NCBI RefSeq assembly: GCF_008107625.1
Contig: NZ_SDKK01000016.1
Span: forward strand, 1-64,000
Direction: 5' to 3'
Origin: Zoogloea oleivorans
GTDB lineage: Bacteria > Pseudomonadota > Gammaproteobacteria > Burkholderiales > Rhodocyclaceae
Length of the DNA: 64,000 nucleotides
This document shows, piece after piece, positions 8,698-21,620 of the stretch; within the stretch, counting starts at the first letter, position 1; each line of letters begins with the position of its first letter. The notes beneath the pieces are model-generated. The model saw only the letters and a list, made by a program, of their open reading frames with translations. It was not told the DNA's origin and searched no databases. The position numbers were made by a program, and so were the translations under genes.

Positions 8698-9801
8698 TCA
8701 GAAATGCGGCTGCATGATCCGGCGATAGAATTCGTGGAAATGCTGCATCCCGTCTTCATAGGGTGACTGGTAAGGACCGACTTCGTTGCGCCCTTCCTTC
8801 ATCAATGCCAGACGCCCCCGATCCATGCGCTCGCCGATGTCATCATCCTCGATCGCTGTTTCCATGTAGGCAGCCTGTTCGGCTTCAACGAAATCGCGCT
8901 CGAATTCCAGGATGTCTTCCGGATAGTAGAACTCGACCACATTCGTGGTCTTGTTGACATCAGTGGGAATCAGCGAACTGACCACCAGCACGTGGGGATA
9001 CCACTCGACCATGATATTGGGGAAATAGGTCAGCCAGATGGCGCCGTGCTTGGGCATTTCGCCGCCGTGATAGCTCATCACGGCCTCGTGCCAACGCTTG
9101 TAGGTCGGCGAACCCGGCTTCTGCAGGGACGTAATGCCAACCCGCTGCACCGAATACCACTCACCAAACTGCCAGGTCAGATCGTCACAGGTGACAAATT
9201 TTCCGAGACCCGGATGATAGGGCTCAACGTGGTAGTCCTCGAGGTACACCTCGATGAAAGTCTTCCAGTTGTAGTTGCACTCGTGGATTTCGACCTTGTC
9301 GAGCTTGTAGCCAGCAAAATCGAGTTCGGAAGCGACTTGCATGCCCGCCAGATCGGCGTTGGCCGAGCGCGGCCCCTTGAACTGCAGGCCGTGCCAGTTC
9401 TCGAGCTTCTGGCGTTGAAGATTCAGGCAGGGGTTTTCGGAAAAATGAGGCGCACCGATCAGCAGGCCGTCGGGGTTGTAGGTCCAGCGATGAACCGGGC
9501 AAACGATATTGCTGTTCGCCACGCCCGAGCCCTCCAGCATGATCGCCTGCCGATGCCGACAGACATTCGACATCTGGTAGCAGGCATCGTCCCGGTTGAT
9601 CAGCAACCGGGAATGATCCAGCCACTCGAGGGAGCGATACTGGTTGGCTTCCGGCACCATCAACTCGTGACCCACGTAGCCGGGACCGGCATCGAACAGC
9701 AGCCGCTTCTCCAGCTCGAAGATTTTTTCGTCGAAGTACCACGATACCGGCAACTGGGAAATGGCCGGCGCAAGAATTGCCTGAGAAGCAGCGTCAGACA
9801 T
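8698..9801 (-). CDS. Rieske non-heme iron oxygenase, alpha subunit family
   Basis: A 367-residue aromatic-ring-hydroxylating-dioxygenase-type protein. The Rieske [2Fe-2S] ligands are visible as CRH and CPVH, about 20 residues apart (about residues 82-106). The mononuclear iron site follows as DYHVEPYH, with the later acidic ligand probably in the EDDD stretch near residue 320. No ferredoxin or reductase partner gene is beside it, so electrons must come from elsewhere. It stands alone next to isoprenoid genes, divergent from xseB. The substrate cannot be read from the sequence; 'aromatic' is only the family name. Confidence 0.85.
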   Translation of the reverse strand: MSDAASQAILAPAISQLPVSWYFDEKIFELEKRLLFDAGPGYVGHELMVPEANQYRSLEWLDHSRLLINRDDACYQMSNVCRHRQAIMLEGSGVANSNIVCPVHRWTYNPDGLLIGAPHFSENPCLNLQRQKLENWHGLQFKGPRSANADLAGMQVASELDFAGYKLDKVEIHECNYNWKTFIEVYLEDYHVEPYHPGLGKFVTCDDLTWQFGEWYSVQRVGITSLQKPGSPTYKRWHEAVMSYHGGEMPKHGAIWLTYFPNIMVEWYPHVLVVSSLIPTDVNKTTNVVEFYYPEDILEFERDFVEAEQAAYMETAIEDDDIGERMDRGRLALMKEGRNEVGPYQSPYEDGMQHFHEFYRRIMQPHF

Positions 9802-9848
9802 CCCGAACCCCCTGATCCAAAGCGAAAGCCCGAAACGTAAAGCACACT

Positions 9849-9854
9849 ATTATA
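9849..9854 (-). promoter_or_regulatory. Candidate -10 element for the Rieske oxygenase gene
   Basis: A perfect TATAAT reads on the minus strand about 48 nt before the Rieske start codon, in a short AT-rich block (about 9845-9862). I see no convincing -35 at 17 bp, so confidence is low. Confidence 0.35.
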
Positions 9855-9929
9855 TAGTATTACGCGTTTGACCTGAAGCCCGTCGATAGGCTATTTTTAC
9901 GGTTTGCTTCCCGTGAATTCCGGCCGAGC

Positions 9930-10157
9930 ATGGTCAAAACACCCACACCCAAGTCCCCCGGCTTTGAAGCCGCCGTCTCCGAACTGGAAATCATCGTCCA
10001 GGAAATGGAAAACGGCCAGCTTCCCCTCGACCAGGCCCTGACCGCTTATCAACGCGGCACAGCCCTGCTTCGCCACTGCCAGGACGTCCTCGGCAAGGCC
10101 GAGCAGACCATCCACATTCTCGAAGCCAACGCCAATCCGGAGCAGACCCCGTCATGA
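9930..10157 (+). CDS. xseB: Exodeoxyribonuclease VII small subunit
   Basis: A 75-residue protein with the family's features: FEAAVSELEIIVQEMENGQLPLDQAL at the start and a central helical pair. XseB binds several to one XseA and is needed for single-strand DNA degradation to oligonucleotides. The length matches the family. It begins the xseB-ispA-dxs order common in proteobacteria and overlaps ispA by four bases (ATGA). Confidence 0.95.
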   Translation: MVKTPTPKSPGFEAAVSELEIIVQEMENGQLPLDQALTAYQRGTALLRHCQDVLGKAEQTIHILEANANPEQTPS

Positions 10158-11050
10158 ACACGCGCAGCTTCAGCCAGTGGATGAGCGACATCCAGCAGCG
10201 CACGGAAACCGCGCTCGACCACGCCCTGCCGGCCGCCGCCATCGCCCCCGCGCGATTGCACGAGGCCATGCGCTACGCCGTACTGGGCGGCGGCAAGCGG
10301 GTGCGGCCGCTGCTGGTGCACGCAGCCGGCCAGCTCACCGGTGCCAGCCCGGAGCGCCTCGACCGCGTCGCCTGCGCCCTCGAGATGATCCACGCCTACT
10401 CGCTGGTCCATGACGACATGCCCTGCATGGACGACGATACCCTGCGCCGCGGCAAGCCCACCGTGCATGTGCAATACGACGATGCCACCGCCCTGCTGGT
10501 CGGCGACGCCCTGCAGACGCTGGCCTTCCTGCACCTTTCCGACGCGCCTGTCAGCGACGATCCACTGCGCCAGATCGCCATGATCCGGCAACTGGCCCTG
10601 GCCTCCGGCTCCCGCGGCATGGCCGGCGGACAGGCCATCGACCTGGCCTCGGTCGGCGCCCAGCTCAGCCTGGCCGAACTCGAGTTCATGCATATCCACA
10701 AGACCGGCGCACTGATCCGGGCTTCCATCGGCCTTGGCGTACAATGCGGCCGGAGCCTGAGCGAAGAGGAGACAGCCTCCCTCGATCATGTGGGCAAGGT
10801 CATTGGCCTGCTGTTCCAGGTAGTGGACGACATCCTCGACGCCGAGGCGGATACGGCCACCCTTGGCAAAACGGCCGGCAAGGATGCTGCCAACGACAAG
10901 CCCACCTACGTGAGCCTGCTTGGCGTTGTCCGCGCCCGTGAGCTGGCCGAGGAAATGTGTCAGGACGCCCTCGACCGCCTCGCCCCTTTTGGTGATGCCG
11001 CCAGGCGCCTGTCCGAACTCACCCGTTTCATCGTCCGTCGACAGTTCTGA
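10154..11050 (+). CDS. ispA: Farnesyl diphosphate synthase (geranyltranstransferase)
   Basis: A polyprenyl synthase of 298 residues, making farnesyl diphosphate from IPP and DMAPP/geranyl diphosphate in the cytoplasm. The first aspartate-rich motif is DDMPCMDDD and the second is DDILD, which bind the magnesium-diphosphate. GGGKRVRP near residue 50 is the IPP-binding segment. It starts inside the end of xseB and is followed 52 bp later by dxs, so supply of precursors and their condensation are coexpressed. Confidence 0.96.
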   Translation: MNTRSFSQWMSDIQQRTETALDHALPAAAIAPARLHEAMRYAVLGGGKRVRPLLVHAAGQLTGASPERLDRVACALEMIHAYSLVHDDMPCMDDDTLRRGKPTVHVQYDDATALLVGDALQTLAFLHLSDAPVSDDPLRQIAMIRQLALASGSRGMAGGQAIDLASVGAQLSLAELEFMHIHKTGALIRASIGLGVQCGRSLSEEETASLDHVGKVIGLLFQVVDDILDAEADTATLGKTAGKDAANDKPTYVSLLGVVRARELAEEMCQDALDRLAPFGDAARRLSELTRFIVRRQF

Positions 11051-11102
11051 GCTCCGGCCCGACGAATAAAAAGAACACCCATTAACGACCCGGTAACCCG
11101 GA

Positions 11103-12998
11103 ATGCCTCTTGCAACGCAGCCCGCCACACCCCGCGCCAGCCTGCTGGACAGCATCGCCTCGCCCGCAGACCTGCGCAAACTCGACCCCAGCGAACTCCC
11201 CCAGCTGGCCGACGAGCTGCGCACCTTCCTGATCGATTCTGTCTCCCGCACTGGCGGCCACCTTTCATCAAACCTCGGCACCGTCGAGCTGACCGTTGCC
11301 CTGCACTACGTCTTCAACACCCCCGACGACCGCATCGTATGGGACGTGGGTCACCAGACCTACGCCCACAAGGTCCTCACCGGGCGGCGTGACGGAATGG
11401 CCAGCCTGCGCCAGTATCACGGCATCTCCGGCTTCCCGCGGCGCAGCGAGAGCCAATACGACACCTTCGGCACGGCGCATTCGTCCACCTCGATCTCCGC
11501 CGCCCTCGGCATGGCCGAAGCGGCCCGCCTGCGTGGCGAAGACCGCCGTGCCATCGCCGTCATTGGCGATGGCGCCATGTCGGCCGGCATGGCCTTCGAA
11601 GCGCTCAACAACGCGGGCGACATCCACGACACCAACCTGCTGGTCATCCTCAACGACAACGAGATGTCCATCTCGCCGCCGGTGGGGGCGCTCAACAAGC
11701 ACCTGTCGCGCCTGCTGTCCGGCAAGATCTACAACGGCGCCCGCAAGATCGGCAAGCGCTTCCTCGAAAACCTGCCGCCGCCGGTCTTCGAACTGGCCAA
11801 GCGCACCGAGGAGCACGTCAAAGGCATGGTCATGCCGGGCACAATGTTCGAGGAGTTCGGCTTCAACTACATCGGCCCCATCGATGGCCACGACCTCGAA
11901 TCCCTGCTCCCCACCCTGCAAAACCTGCGCACCCTCAAGGGCCCGCAATTCCTGCACGTGATCACCCGCAAGGGCCAAGGCTACAAGCTCGCCGAGGCCG
12001 ACCCGATTCTCTATCACGGGGTCGCCAAGTTCGACCACGTCGCCGGCATTGCCACCGGCAAGGACGCCAAGAGCAGCAAGCTCACCTACACCCAGGTCTT
12101 CGGCGACTGGCTGTGCGACATGGCCGAGATCGACAAGCGCCTCGTCGCCATCACCCCGGCCATGCGCGAAGGCTCCGGCATGGTCCGCTTCGCGCATGAG
12201 CACCCCGACCGCTACTACGACGTGGGAATCGCCGAACAACACGCACTGACTTTCGGTGCCGGCCTCGCCTGCGAAGGCTTCAAGCCGGTAGTGGCGATCT
12301 ACTCGACCTTCCTGCAGCGCGCCTACGATCAACTCATCCACGACATCGCCCTGCAGAACCTGCCGGTGATGATGGCCATCGACCGGGCCGGCCTGGTCGG
12401 CGCCGACGGCGCCACCCATCACGGTGCCTTCGACCTGTCCTTCCTGGCCTGCGTCCCCAACCTGACGATTTTCTGCCCTGCCGACGAAAACGAGTGCCGG
12501 CAAATGCTTTACACCGCCTATCAGCATAACGGCCCCACCGCCGTCCGCTACCCCCGCGGCAGCGGCCTCGGCATCAAACCCGAAGCTGCCATGAGCACCC
12601 TGCCCATCGGCAAGGGCGAAGTCCGCCGCCCCGGCCAGCGCATCGCACTGCTGGCCTTCGGCAGCATGCTGGGCGCCGCGCTGAAAGTCGGCGAACAGCT
12701 CGACGCCACCGTCGCCAACATGCGTTTCGTGAAACCCATCGACCGGGAGCTGATCCTCAAGCTCGCCGCCGAACACGAACTGCTGGTCACTCTCGAAGAA
12801 AACGCGCTGATCGGCGGCGCTGGATCGGAAGTGACCCGTGTGCTGCACGAAGCGGGCGTTCAGGTCCAGGTGCTGCAACTCGGCCTGCCCGACCGCTTCG
12901 TTGACCATGGCGACCAGGCCCAACTGATGGCCGAAGTCGGCCTTGATGCACCCGGCGTCCTCAAGCGGATTGAAGAGGCCTATCAGCCGAATAGTTGA
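11103..12998 (+). CDS. dxs: 1-deoxy-D-xylulose-5-phosphate synthase
   Basis: A 631-residue thiamine-diphosphate enzyme of the MEP isoprenoid pathway, joining pyruvate and glyceraldehyde 3-phosphate. The TPP-binding motif GDGAMSAGM...NDNEMS is present (about residues 150-185), as are the transketolase core region ([15 protein letters not shown]) and the C-terminal transketolase domain. Length is standard. It is the last gene of the xseB-ispA-dxs run, and its stop overlaps the candidate folE2 promoter. Confidence 0.97.
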   Translation: MPLATQPATPRASLLDSIASPADLRKLDPSELPQLADELRTFLIDSVSRTGGHLSSNLGTVELTVALHYVFNTPDDRIVWDVGHQTYAHKVLTGRRDGMASLRQYHGISGFPRRSESQYDTFGTAHSSTSISAALGMAEAARLRGEDRRAIAVIGDGAMSAGMAFEALNNAGDIHDTNLLVILNDNEMSISPPVGALNKHLSRLLSGKIYNGARKIGKRFLENLPPPVFELAKRTEEHVKGMVMPGTMFEEFGFNYIGPIDGHDLESLLPTLQNLRTLKGPQFLHVITRKGQGYKLAEADPILYHGVAKFDHVAGIATGKDAKSSKLTYTQVFGDWLCDMAEIDKRLVAITPAMREGSGMVRFAHEHPDRYYDVGIAEQHALTFGAGLACEGFKPVVAIYSTFLQRAYDQLIHDIALQNLPVMMAIDRAGLVGADGATHHGAFDLSFLACVPNLTIFCPADENECRQMLYTAYQHNGPTAVRYPRGSGLGIKPEAAMSTLPIGKGEVRRPGQRIALLAFGSMLGAALKVGEQLDATVANMRFVKPIDRELILKLAAEHELLVTLEENALIGGAGSEVTRVLHEAGVQVQVLQLGLPDRFVDHGDQAQLMAEVGLDAPGVLKRIEEAYQPNS

Positions 12999-13023
12999 GT
13001 GCGTTTGTCGGGAATGATAGGAT
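12995..13023 (+). promoter_or_regulatory. Candidate sigma-70 promoter for folE2
   Basis: TTGAGT (12995-13000) and TAGGAT (13018-13023) are separated by exactly 17 bp, each matching four of six consensus bases. The -35 overlaps the dxs stop codon. Transcription would start about 50 nt before the folE2 ATG. Confidence 0.45.
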
Positions 13024-13080
13024 CAACTCACCAAGGGGCCTCAGATCCCCATTCCCCAACAAGATTTACCGAGAACAGTC

Positions 13081-13890
13081 ATGACTACGTGTGAAGCCCA
13101 CAACCCGATCCCGGACGTCCAGAACTCCGCGGACTCCCGCCAGCTGGCCATCAACAAGGTCGGCATCAAATCCATTCGCCACCCGATCAAGGTGCAGGAC
13201 AAGAATGGGGGCGTGCAACACACCATCGCCGTCTTCAACATGTACGTCGGCCTGCCCCACAATTTCAAGGGCACCCACATGTCGCGCTTCGTGGAGATCC
13301 TGAACAGCCACGAGCGGGAGATCTCGGTTGAGTCCTTCGAACCGATGCTGCGTGAAATGGTGAAGAAGCTCGAAGCGGAAACCGGTCACGTCGAGATGAC
13401 CTTTCCCTACTTCATCAACAAGGCGGCCCCGGTTTCCGGCGTACAGAGCCTGATGGATTACGAAGTCACCTTCATTGGCGAGATCCACGAAGGCGGCGTC
13501 TATGAGTTCACGATGAAGGTTGTGGTACCCGTCACCAGCCTGTGCCCGTGCTCGAAAAAAATCTCCGCATACGGCGCCCACAACCAGCGCTCCCACGTCA
13601 CGGTAACCACCACGACCAACGATCACCTGTGGATCGAGGAACTGGTCCAGCTGGTCGAAGGACAAGCCTCCTGCGAGCTCTACGGCCTCCTCAAGCGCCC
13701 CGACGAGAAGTTCGTTACCGAGCGCGCCTACGACAACCCCAAGTTCGTCGAGGACATGGTGCGCGACGTGGCCGGTTGCATGGCACTCGAGCCGCGTATT
13801 GATGCCTATGTGGTGGAATCCGAGAACTTCGAATCCATCCACAATCACTCCGCCTACGCACTGATCGAACACGACAAGCGCGCCAAGTAA
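13081..13890 (+). CDS. folE2: GTP cyclohydrolase FolE2 (type IB)
   Basis: A 269-residue GTP cyclohydrolase IB, which opens GTP to 7,8-dihydroneopterin triphosphate, the first step of tetrahydrofolate (and queuosine) synthesis. The family's conserved cysteine lies in [11 protein letters not shown] and is followed by GAHNQRSHV. The N-terminal [10 protein letters not shown] is typical. FolE2 tolerates metals other than zinc, and in some bacteria is a Zur-regulated backup for FolE; here I see no Zur box and cannot tell whether folE exists elsewhere. Confidence 0.95.
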   Translation: MTTCEAHNPIPDVQNSADSRQLAINKVGIKSIRHPIKVQDKNGGVQHTIAVFNMYVGLPHNFKGTHMSRFVEILNSHEREISVESFEPMLREMVKKLEAETGHVEMTFPYFINKAAPVSGVQSLMDYEVTFIGEIHEGGVYEFTMKVVVPVTSLCPCSKKISAYGAHNQRSHVTVTTTTNDHLWIEELVQLVEGQASCELYGLLKRPDEKFVTERAYDNPKFVEDMVRDVAGCMALEPRIDAYVVESENFESIHNHSAYALIEHDKRAK

Positions 13891-13907
13891 TCCAGGCGAC
13901 GCAGACG

Positions 13908-13939
13908 AAAAAAAAACGGAACCGAGGTTCCGTTTTTTT
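13908..13939. terminator. Bidirectional terminator between folE2 and rplS
   Basis: CGGAACC (13917-13923) pairs with GGTTCCG (13926-13932), flanked by a run of nine A and a run of seven T. The arrangement serves both convergent genes. Confidence 0.92.
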
Positions 13940-13954
13940 CGTACTGCCAGAAAC

Positions 13955-14365
13955 TCAGCCCTGGGCAGCTTGAGCCTTGGCCTTGGCCTTGGCAGCGAAA
14001 GCCTTGTAGTCCAGCTTTTCCTTGATCCGGGCAGACTTGCCCGAACGGCTGCGCAGGTAGTAAAGCTTGGCACGACGCACATCGCCGCGACGCTTCACTT
14101 CGATACTGGCCAGCAGCGGGGAGTAGGTCTGGAACGTACGCTCCACACCTTCGCCAGAGGAAATCTTGCGAACGATGAAACCGGAGTTGAGACCGCGGTT
14201 ACGCTTGGCGATAACGACGCCTTCGTAAGCCTGCAGACGCTCGCGGGTGCCTTCCTTAACCTTGACCTGAACGACAACGGTATCGCCCGGGGCGAATTCC
14301 GGGATCGCCTTGCCTTGGGTCAGACGGGCAATTTCTTCCTGTTCCAGCTGATCAATCAGATTCAT
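13955..14365 (-). CDS. rplS: 50S ribosomal protein L19
   Basis: L19 sits at the 30S-50S interface. The 136 residues include the conserved core ([20 protein letters not shown], then [26 protein letters not shown]). The C-terminus carries an Ala/Lys tail ([12 protein letters not shown]) that makes it longer than the usual 115-120. It is the last gene of the minus-strand rpsP-rimM-trmD-rplS operon, 92 bp after trmD. Confidence 0.97.
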   Translation of the reverse strand: MNLIDQLEQEEIARLTQGKAIPEFAPGDTVVVQVKVKEGTRERLQAYEGVVIAKRNRGLNSGFIVRKISSGEGVERTFQTYSPLLASIEVKRRGDVRRAKLYYLRSRSGKSARIKEKLDYKAFAAKAKAKAQAAQG

Positions 14366-14432
14366 GCGTAACTCCTGAAAAATAAATGGGGCCAGTGGCC
14401 TTTCGTGCAGAGCAGGTCGCCACCTGGTTACA

Positions 14433-14451
14433 CGGCTTTGTTATGAAGCCG
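14433..14451. other. Small hairpin between trmD and rplS
   Basis: CGGCTT and AAGCCG pair around a 7-nt loop in the 92-bp gap between trmD and rplS. It could act as a processing or partial attenuation site giving more L19 than TrmD, but it lacks a T run. This is speculative. Confidence 0.2.
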
Positions 14452-14457
14452 GTAAAA

Positions 14458-15237
14458 CTACGCTACCGACTTCTTTTCTGCTCGCTGAAATGCTTCCAGC
14501 AAACGGAAATCTTCCTTGCTCAATGTACGCTTGGCCAGCATGTCCGGCCGCCGCAACGCGGTCTGACCGAGGGATTGCTGCAAACGCCAGCGCCGGATTT
14601 CCGCATGATTACCAGACAAAAGCACATCCGGCACAGCCATGCCTTCGTAACTCACGGGGCGGGTGTAATGCGGGCAGTCCAGAAGACCGTCGACAAACGA
14701 GTCTTCAACGGCCGAATCTTCATCGTTGAGCGCACCAGGCAACTGCCGGATCATCGCATCAAGCAAAACCATCGCCGGCAACTCTCCTCCGGAGAGAACG
14801 AAGTCACCGAGTGAAATCTCTTCATCCACACAACGCTCAATCAAGCGCTGGTCAACACCTTCATAACGGCCACACAGCAGAACAACAGCGGGCTCGGCAA
14901 CCAGTTCCAGTATTCTCTGGTGATTGAGGGGCCGCCCCTGGGGCGAAAGATAGATCACCCGCCCTGCGCTACCCACAGACTCAATCTGTCGTGCCTTGGC
15001 CGCCGAAATGGATTTTTCCAGCGGACCGGGAAGCATCACCATGCCGGGACCGCCGCCATAGGGGCGATCGTCGACGGTGCGGTGACGGTCTTCCGTAAAA
15101 TCCCGCGGATTCCAGCAATTCAGCTCGTAAAGCTTCCGCTCCTGCGCCCGCCCGGTAATGCCGAACTCGGACAGGGCAGAGAACATTTCCGGAAACAGCG
15201 TAACGACATCGTAGGCCTTGCGGCCTGCTGCTGCCAT
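14458..15237 (-). CDS. trmD: tRNA (guanine-N1)-methyltransferase TrmD
   Basis: A SPOUT-family methyltransferase that forms m1G37 in tRNAs, preventing frameshifting. Visible motifs are [10 protein letters not shown] at the start, [11 protein letters not shown], the knot segment [10 protein letters not shown] and [15 protein letters not shown] chose the ATG at 15237, which overlaps the rimM stop (TGATG), giving 259 residues; an in-frame GTG at 15255 would add six. It is translationally linked to rimM in the S16 operon. Confidence 0.96.
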   Translation of the reverse strand: MAAAGRKAYDVVTLFPEMFSALSEFGITGRAQERKLYELNCWNPRDFTEDRHRTVDDRPYGGGPGMVMLPGPLEKSISAAKARQIESVGSAGRVIYLSPQGRPLNHQRILELVAEPAVVLLCGRYEGVDQRLIERCVDEEISLGDFVLSGGELPAMVLLDAMIRQLPGALNDEDSAVEDSFVDGLLDCPHYTRPVSYEGMAVPDVLLSGNHAEIRRWRLQQSLGQTALRRPDMLAKRTLSKEDFRLLEAFQRAEKKSVA

Positions 15238-15776
15238 CACCAGTCGGCTTCCCACTCAACCTGAACGGTCCGCGCGACCATGTCCACCGTTGTCACGTAA
15301 CTGGCAACAAAAGGGATCAGACGCTCGGTTTCGCCATCCTGAACCTGAAGCACATCATGGGCGCCAGTGGACAACAAACCGCTCACTTTGCCCAGCACCA
15401 CACCGGACGTGTTCCGCACTTCCAGTCCGACCAGGTCAGCCCAGTAGTATTCATCCTTGTCCGGCGGCGGCAGCGCATCTCTGGGAGCTGCGATGTAGTA
15501 GCCGGTGACGGCTTCGGCGCCGTTGCGGTCGGGCACTTCGGCAAATATGGCGATCACACCACCCTTGCCGTGTGCTTTGCAGCCATTCAGGGTGTAAGGC
15601 ACCCAATCCGAGCCATCCGGATCCGTACCAAGCCACCACCTGGGCATCTGCTTCCAGGACAGCGGGTCATCCCCGAAAGGATGAACCTTGACCCAGCCTC
15701 CCACGCCAAAAGGAGCGGCTATCCGCCCCAGAACGATCATTTGCGGTTCGGGCGAGAGGCTCTGACTATCCGACAC
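15237..15776 (-). CDS. rimM: Ribosome maturation factor RimM
   Basis: A 179-residue 16S rRNA-processing factor that helps assemble the 30S head near S19. The RimM N-terminal barrel ([20 protein letters not shown]) and the C-terminal PRC-like barrel ([11 protein letters not shown]...[13 protein letters not shown]-type segment) are recognisable. Start is a GTG at 15776, just after the rpsP stop; the alternative ATG at 15740 would remove the first twelve residues and lacks a ribosome site. Confidence 0.95.
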   Translation of the reverse strand: MSDSQSLSPEPQMIVLGRIAAPFGVGGWVKVHPFGDDPLSWKQMPRWWLGTDPDGSDWVPYTLNGCKAHGKGGVIAIFAEVPDRNGAEAVTGYYIAAPRDALPPPDKDEYYWADLVGLEVRNTSGVVLGKVSGLLSTGAHDVLQVQDGETERLIPFVASYVTTVDMVARTVQVEWEADW

Positions 15777-15777
15777 T

Positions 15778-16029
15778 TCAGGCAGCAGCCTTGGCAGCCT
15801 GCTTCACGAGGCGGGCAACGGTATCGGACAACTGGGCGCCGTGACCTTGCCAGTGGGACAGACGCTCGGTGTTAACCACGAGGCCCTGAGCATTGCCGGA
15901 AGCGACCGGGTTGTAGTAACCGATACGCTCGATGAAACGGCCGTCGCGACGATTGCGGGAATCGGCAGCAACGATGTTGTAGAAAGGACGCTTCTTGGAG
16001 CCGCTACGGGCGAGACGAATAACAACCAT
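15778..16029 (-). CDS. rpsP: 30S ribosomal protein S16
   Basis: S16 is an 83-residue small-subunit protein, here starting [20 protein letters not shown] as in the family. The start at 16029 was chosen from this conserved N-terminus; the frame stays open upstream to 16143 but that extension has no homology I recognise. It is the first gene of the rpsP-rimM-trmD-rplS operon, one base from the rimM start. Confidence 0.97.
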   Translation of the reverse strand: MVVIRLARSGSKKRPFYNIVAADSRNRRDGRFIERIGYYNPVASGNAQGLVVNTERLSHWQGHGAQLSDTVARLVKQAAKAAA

Positions 16030-16234
16030 GACTTGTTCCTGATCCGATGGAATGGGAAAAACGTCGGATACTAAATCACGAATCGAAAAACCGCAAGAAC
16101 GCAGGGGCACGAAGTACGCATACAACCACATTTGGCGCAGCAAGCAGCACTTCCGGGCTGTCCTTCCGATTCAGAACACATGATCCGGGGGAAGTTATTT
16201 ACAATAAGGGCCTAGCCCCGAAATACCGCAGGCA

Positions 16235-17703
16235 ATGAGCGCCGCTGACCCCCCCTATTCCGATCGCACAGCACCAGTTTTTGACTGGCTCGCCACCGAA
16301 CTGTCCGCTGATGCCGACCTGGAGCTCGCCACCCTCGTCCGTCACCTTGAAGACCTGGCGCGCCCTGAGGTCAGTCGAAAACAGTTCCAGCGGTGCCTGG
16401 GCCTTCTGCACGCCCGCAGCATCGCGATCAGTCACCTGTTCCGCGAGCGGCTTGCTTCGACGGCCCTGCCCCTGACGATCGGCCTCCACCGCTCGGCAAC
16501 CCGACTGGTGTCAGCCCTCGGCAAAATTTCTGCGGGCTACGACGAAAGCCTCGATGAAATCCGCCATCGACTGGTACGCGGCTCACGCCACAGCCCTGAA
16601 TCCATCAGCGCCGGGGCGCTCGACATCCTCGGCGAGCAACTCACCATCTCTCACCTTGCGGGCAACAGCGCACCTTTCGAGTTCTGGCTGCACGCCCACG
16701 CATTCTTCCGGGACAGCCGGCCCGATGCGCTTGCAGACAGCGCGCACGGAAACACAGCTGGCGCCTACAAGTATCTCCTGTCCTTCTCCGCATCCCAGCC
16801 GGAAGGCCTCACTGGCCATGAGCTGTGCTGGCTTGCCGAATACCTGACGGACAACGCCGACAGCACGGCCATCACCACCACGCCCCCCGGCGAAGATGAA
16901 CTGGGATGGTTCTGGATTGACCCGGACCAGGACACCCCTCCGATTTCCATCAGCCGTCGCGAACCACCCAACGTTGACGGACTGATTTATTTTTCAGCTG
17001 AGGAACTGGCCCGCCGCGCCACCGCCCTCATTGATCAGCTGGAAAGCGACGGCCCTGCGCCTGCCGGGCTGCCGCAGGGCCTTGAGCGAGCAGAAGCGGC
17101 AACCCTTCTGCGCCGCGTCAGGGACTATTGGGCCTGCCCACCCAAGCGGGAACACTCGCGCCGTCGCAACCAGTACGCAGTGCGTGTCTGCTGTGGCCTT
17201 GAACCCATCTGGAAGATGCTCCGCGAAGCAGGCTCAGCCCGGCAAACGCGCCACGCCTCAGAATGGATGGTGGTGAACGAGAGCCCGACCGGTTACGCCA
17301 TCATGCAAGTGACCGGCACCGCAAACGACCTCAGTCCGGGCATGGCACTGGCGCTGCGCCGCAACGATGACGATCTGTGGACGCTGTGCGTCGTACGCTG
17401 GATCCGCACCGAAACGCCCGAGCAGATTGAGCTCGGGCTGCAGGTCATCGCCAACACCGCCAAACCGGTCACCGTCGGATTCCGCAACGTCAACCAGACT
17501 CGCCCCATGCGGCCCGCCCTTGTCCTGCCACCGGTCGCGGCCCTCGGCAGAGGGCAATCGATCCTGGCACCTGCCGGCACCTATTCGGCGCGCCGCTTCA
17601 TGCTGGTTTCCGACATCAATCGACTCTACATCGCCCAGGGCCGACTGCTCAGCCTCGACATGCAGACCGCCGCCGTGGAGCTCTTCCAGTACGAGATAGA
17701 CCC

Positions 17704-17716
<13 letters not shown>
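16235..17716 (+). CDS. Conserved hypothetical protein with PilZ-like C-terminal region
   Basis: A 493-residue soluble protein with no signal peptide or membrane helix. The first 300 residues are mostly helical with no domain I know. From about residue 310 a segment with RRRNQYAVRV followed by NESPTGYAIMQV and a beta-rich stretch (LSPGMALALRR, LGLQVIA) resembles a PilZ c-di-GMP-binding barrel (RxxxR followed by D/NxSxxG), though the spacing and the Asp-to-Asn change make it divergent. If right, it is a cytoplasmic c-di-GMP effector. It lies divergent from rpsP and overlaps the convergent YihY gene by 13 bp. The function is not established. Confidence 0.6.
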
Positions 17717-19958
<2,242 letters not shown>

Positions 19959-19971
19959 GCCAGACTCCACG

Positions 19972-21504
19972 TCAGATCTGGGGATTGACCCGCTCCAGCT
20001 TGGCGTGGAGTTTATTCAGCGCATTGAGGTAAGCCTTGGCAGACGCAACGATGATGTCCGTATCGGAACCCTGACCGTTAACAACCCGATCATCCTTTGA
20101 CAAACGCACCGTCACCTCACCTTGGGCATCGGTACCGGTCGTGATCGCGTTCACCGAATAAAGCAGCAACTGGGTACCGCTGTCGGCCACGACCTCGATG
20201 GCCTTGAAGGCCGCATCGACCGGTCCGGAACCACAGGCCTCGGCTTTCGCTTCCTTGCCACCCACCGACAGGGTCACCCGGGCACAAGGAGTCTCACCAG
20301 TCTCGGAGTGAAAGGACGACGAGACGAGCCGGAAGTGCTCTTTCGGCTCCGAACTTTCATCGCTCATCAGCGCCTGCAGGTCTTCGTCAAAAATCTCGTG
20401 CTTCTTGTCGGCCAGCTCCTTGAAGCGCGCGAAGGCGTGATTGAGCTGCTCTTCCGAATCGACCACCACCCCCAGTTCCTGCAAGCGGGAGCGGAAGGCA
20501 TTGCGACCGGAATGCTTGCCCATCACCAGCTTGTTGGCGCCCCAGCCCACATCTTCGGCACGCATGATCTCGTAGGTTTCACGATGCTTCAACACGCCGT
20601 CCTGGTGAATACCGGACTCGTGGGCAAAGGCATTGGCACCGACGATGGCCTTGTTCGGCTGAACAGGAAAACCGGTAATGCCTGACACCAGCTTGGAAGC
20701 CGGGACAATCTGGGTGGTATCGATGCGCGTATCACAGTGGAACACGTCCTTGCGGGTCCGTACGGCCATGACGATCTCTTCGAGCGCGGCATTGCCGGCC
20801 CGCTCGCCCAGACCGTTGATGGTGCACTCGACCTGACGCGCGCCGGCGCGCACCGCAGCCAGCGAGTTGGCAACAGCAAGGCCCAGGTCATTGTGGCAAT
20901 GCACTGACCACACCACCTTGTCCGAATTGGGGACCCGCTCGATCAGCGTACGAATGGTGTCGGCGAACTGCTCCGGCACGTTGTAGCCCACCGTGTCGGG
21001 GACGTTGATCGTCGTCGCACCGGCTTTGATGACGGCATCGAAGATCCGGCACAGAAAATCAATTTCCGAGCGCCCGGCATCTTCGGCCGAAAACTCGACG
21101 TCGTTGGTATATTCGCGCGCCCAGCCAATGGCCTTTACCGCTTGCTCGACCACCTGATCGGGGGTCATGCGCAGCTTCTTCTCCATGTGGATGGGGCTGG
21201 TCGCGATGAAGGTGTGAATCCGGCCCGACGCCGCCGGACGGATGGCCTCGCCGGAACGACGGATGTCATTCTCATTGGCCCGCGCCAGCGAACAGACGGT
21301 GGAATCCTTGATTGCCTCAGCCACAGCACGAACCGCCTCGAAGTCGCCGTTGGAGGCTGCCGCAAAACCCGCCTCGATCACGTTGACCTTCATGCGCTCC
21401 AGCTGACGGGCAATGCGCAGCTTCTCATCCCGGGTCATCGACGCACCGGGGCTTTGCTCGCCGTCGCGCAAGGTCGTGTCAAAAATGATCAGCTGCTCGT
21501 TCAT
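19972..21504 (-). CDS. leuA: 2-isopropylmalate synthase
   Basis: The first enzyme of leucine synthesis, condensing acetyl-CoA with 2-oxoisovalerate. The 510 residues show the DRE-TIM barrel motifs [23 protein letters not shown] and [10 protein letters not shown], and a C-terminal regulatory domain for leucine feedback. The ATG at 21504 has an AGGAG site. It is the last of the minus-strand ilvB-ilvH-ilvC-pssA-leuA group; the 116-bp gap before it shows no clear attenuator. Confidence 0.97.
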   Translation of the reverse strand: MNEQLIIFDTTLRDGEQSPGASMTRDEKLRIARQLERMKVNVIEAGFAAASNGDFEAVRAVAEAIKDSTVCSLARANENDIRRSGEAIRPAASGRIHTFIATSPIHMEKKLRMTPDQVVEQAVKAIGWAREYTNDVEFSAEDAGRSEIDFLCRIFDAVIKAGATTINVPDTVGYNVPEQFADTIRTLIERVPNSDKVVWSVHCHNDLGLAVANSLAAVRAGARQVECTINGLGERAGNAALEEIVMAVRTRKDVFHCDTRIDTTQIVPASKLVSGITGFPVQPNKAIVGANAFAHESGIHQDGVLKHRETYEIMRAEDVGWGANKLVMGKHSGRNAFRSRLQELGVVVDSEEQLNHAFARFKELADKKHEIFDEDLQALMSDESSEPKEHFRLVSSSFHSETGETPCARVTLSVGGKEAKAEACGSGPVDAAFKAIEVVADSGTQLLLYSVNAITTGTDAQGEVTVRLSKDDRVVNGQGSDTDIIVASAKAYLNALNKLHAKLERVNPQI

Positions 21505-21620
21505 GATGGGCTCCTGCCGGGTTCCTTGTATTGGATTGAACAGCGCCCCGGCCGTTCAAACGGGCGGGGGCGCAAAGGGATGCAAATCAGGTTTTTGGTG
21601 CCAGGGAAGGCATCGTCCAA

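Noticed and set aside
14366-14457. tRNA gene in the trmD-rplS gap
   Set aside because: The only hairpin is small and no cloverleaf, T-loop or CCA end can be drawn.
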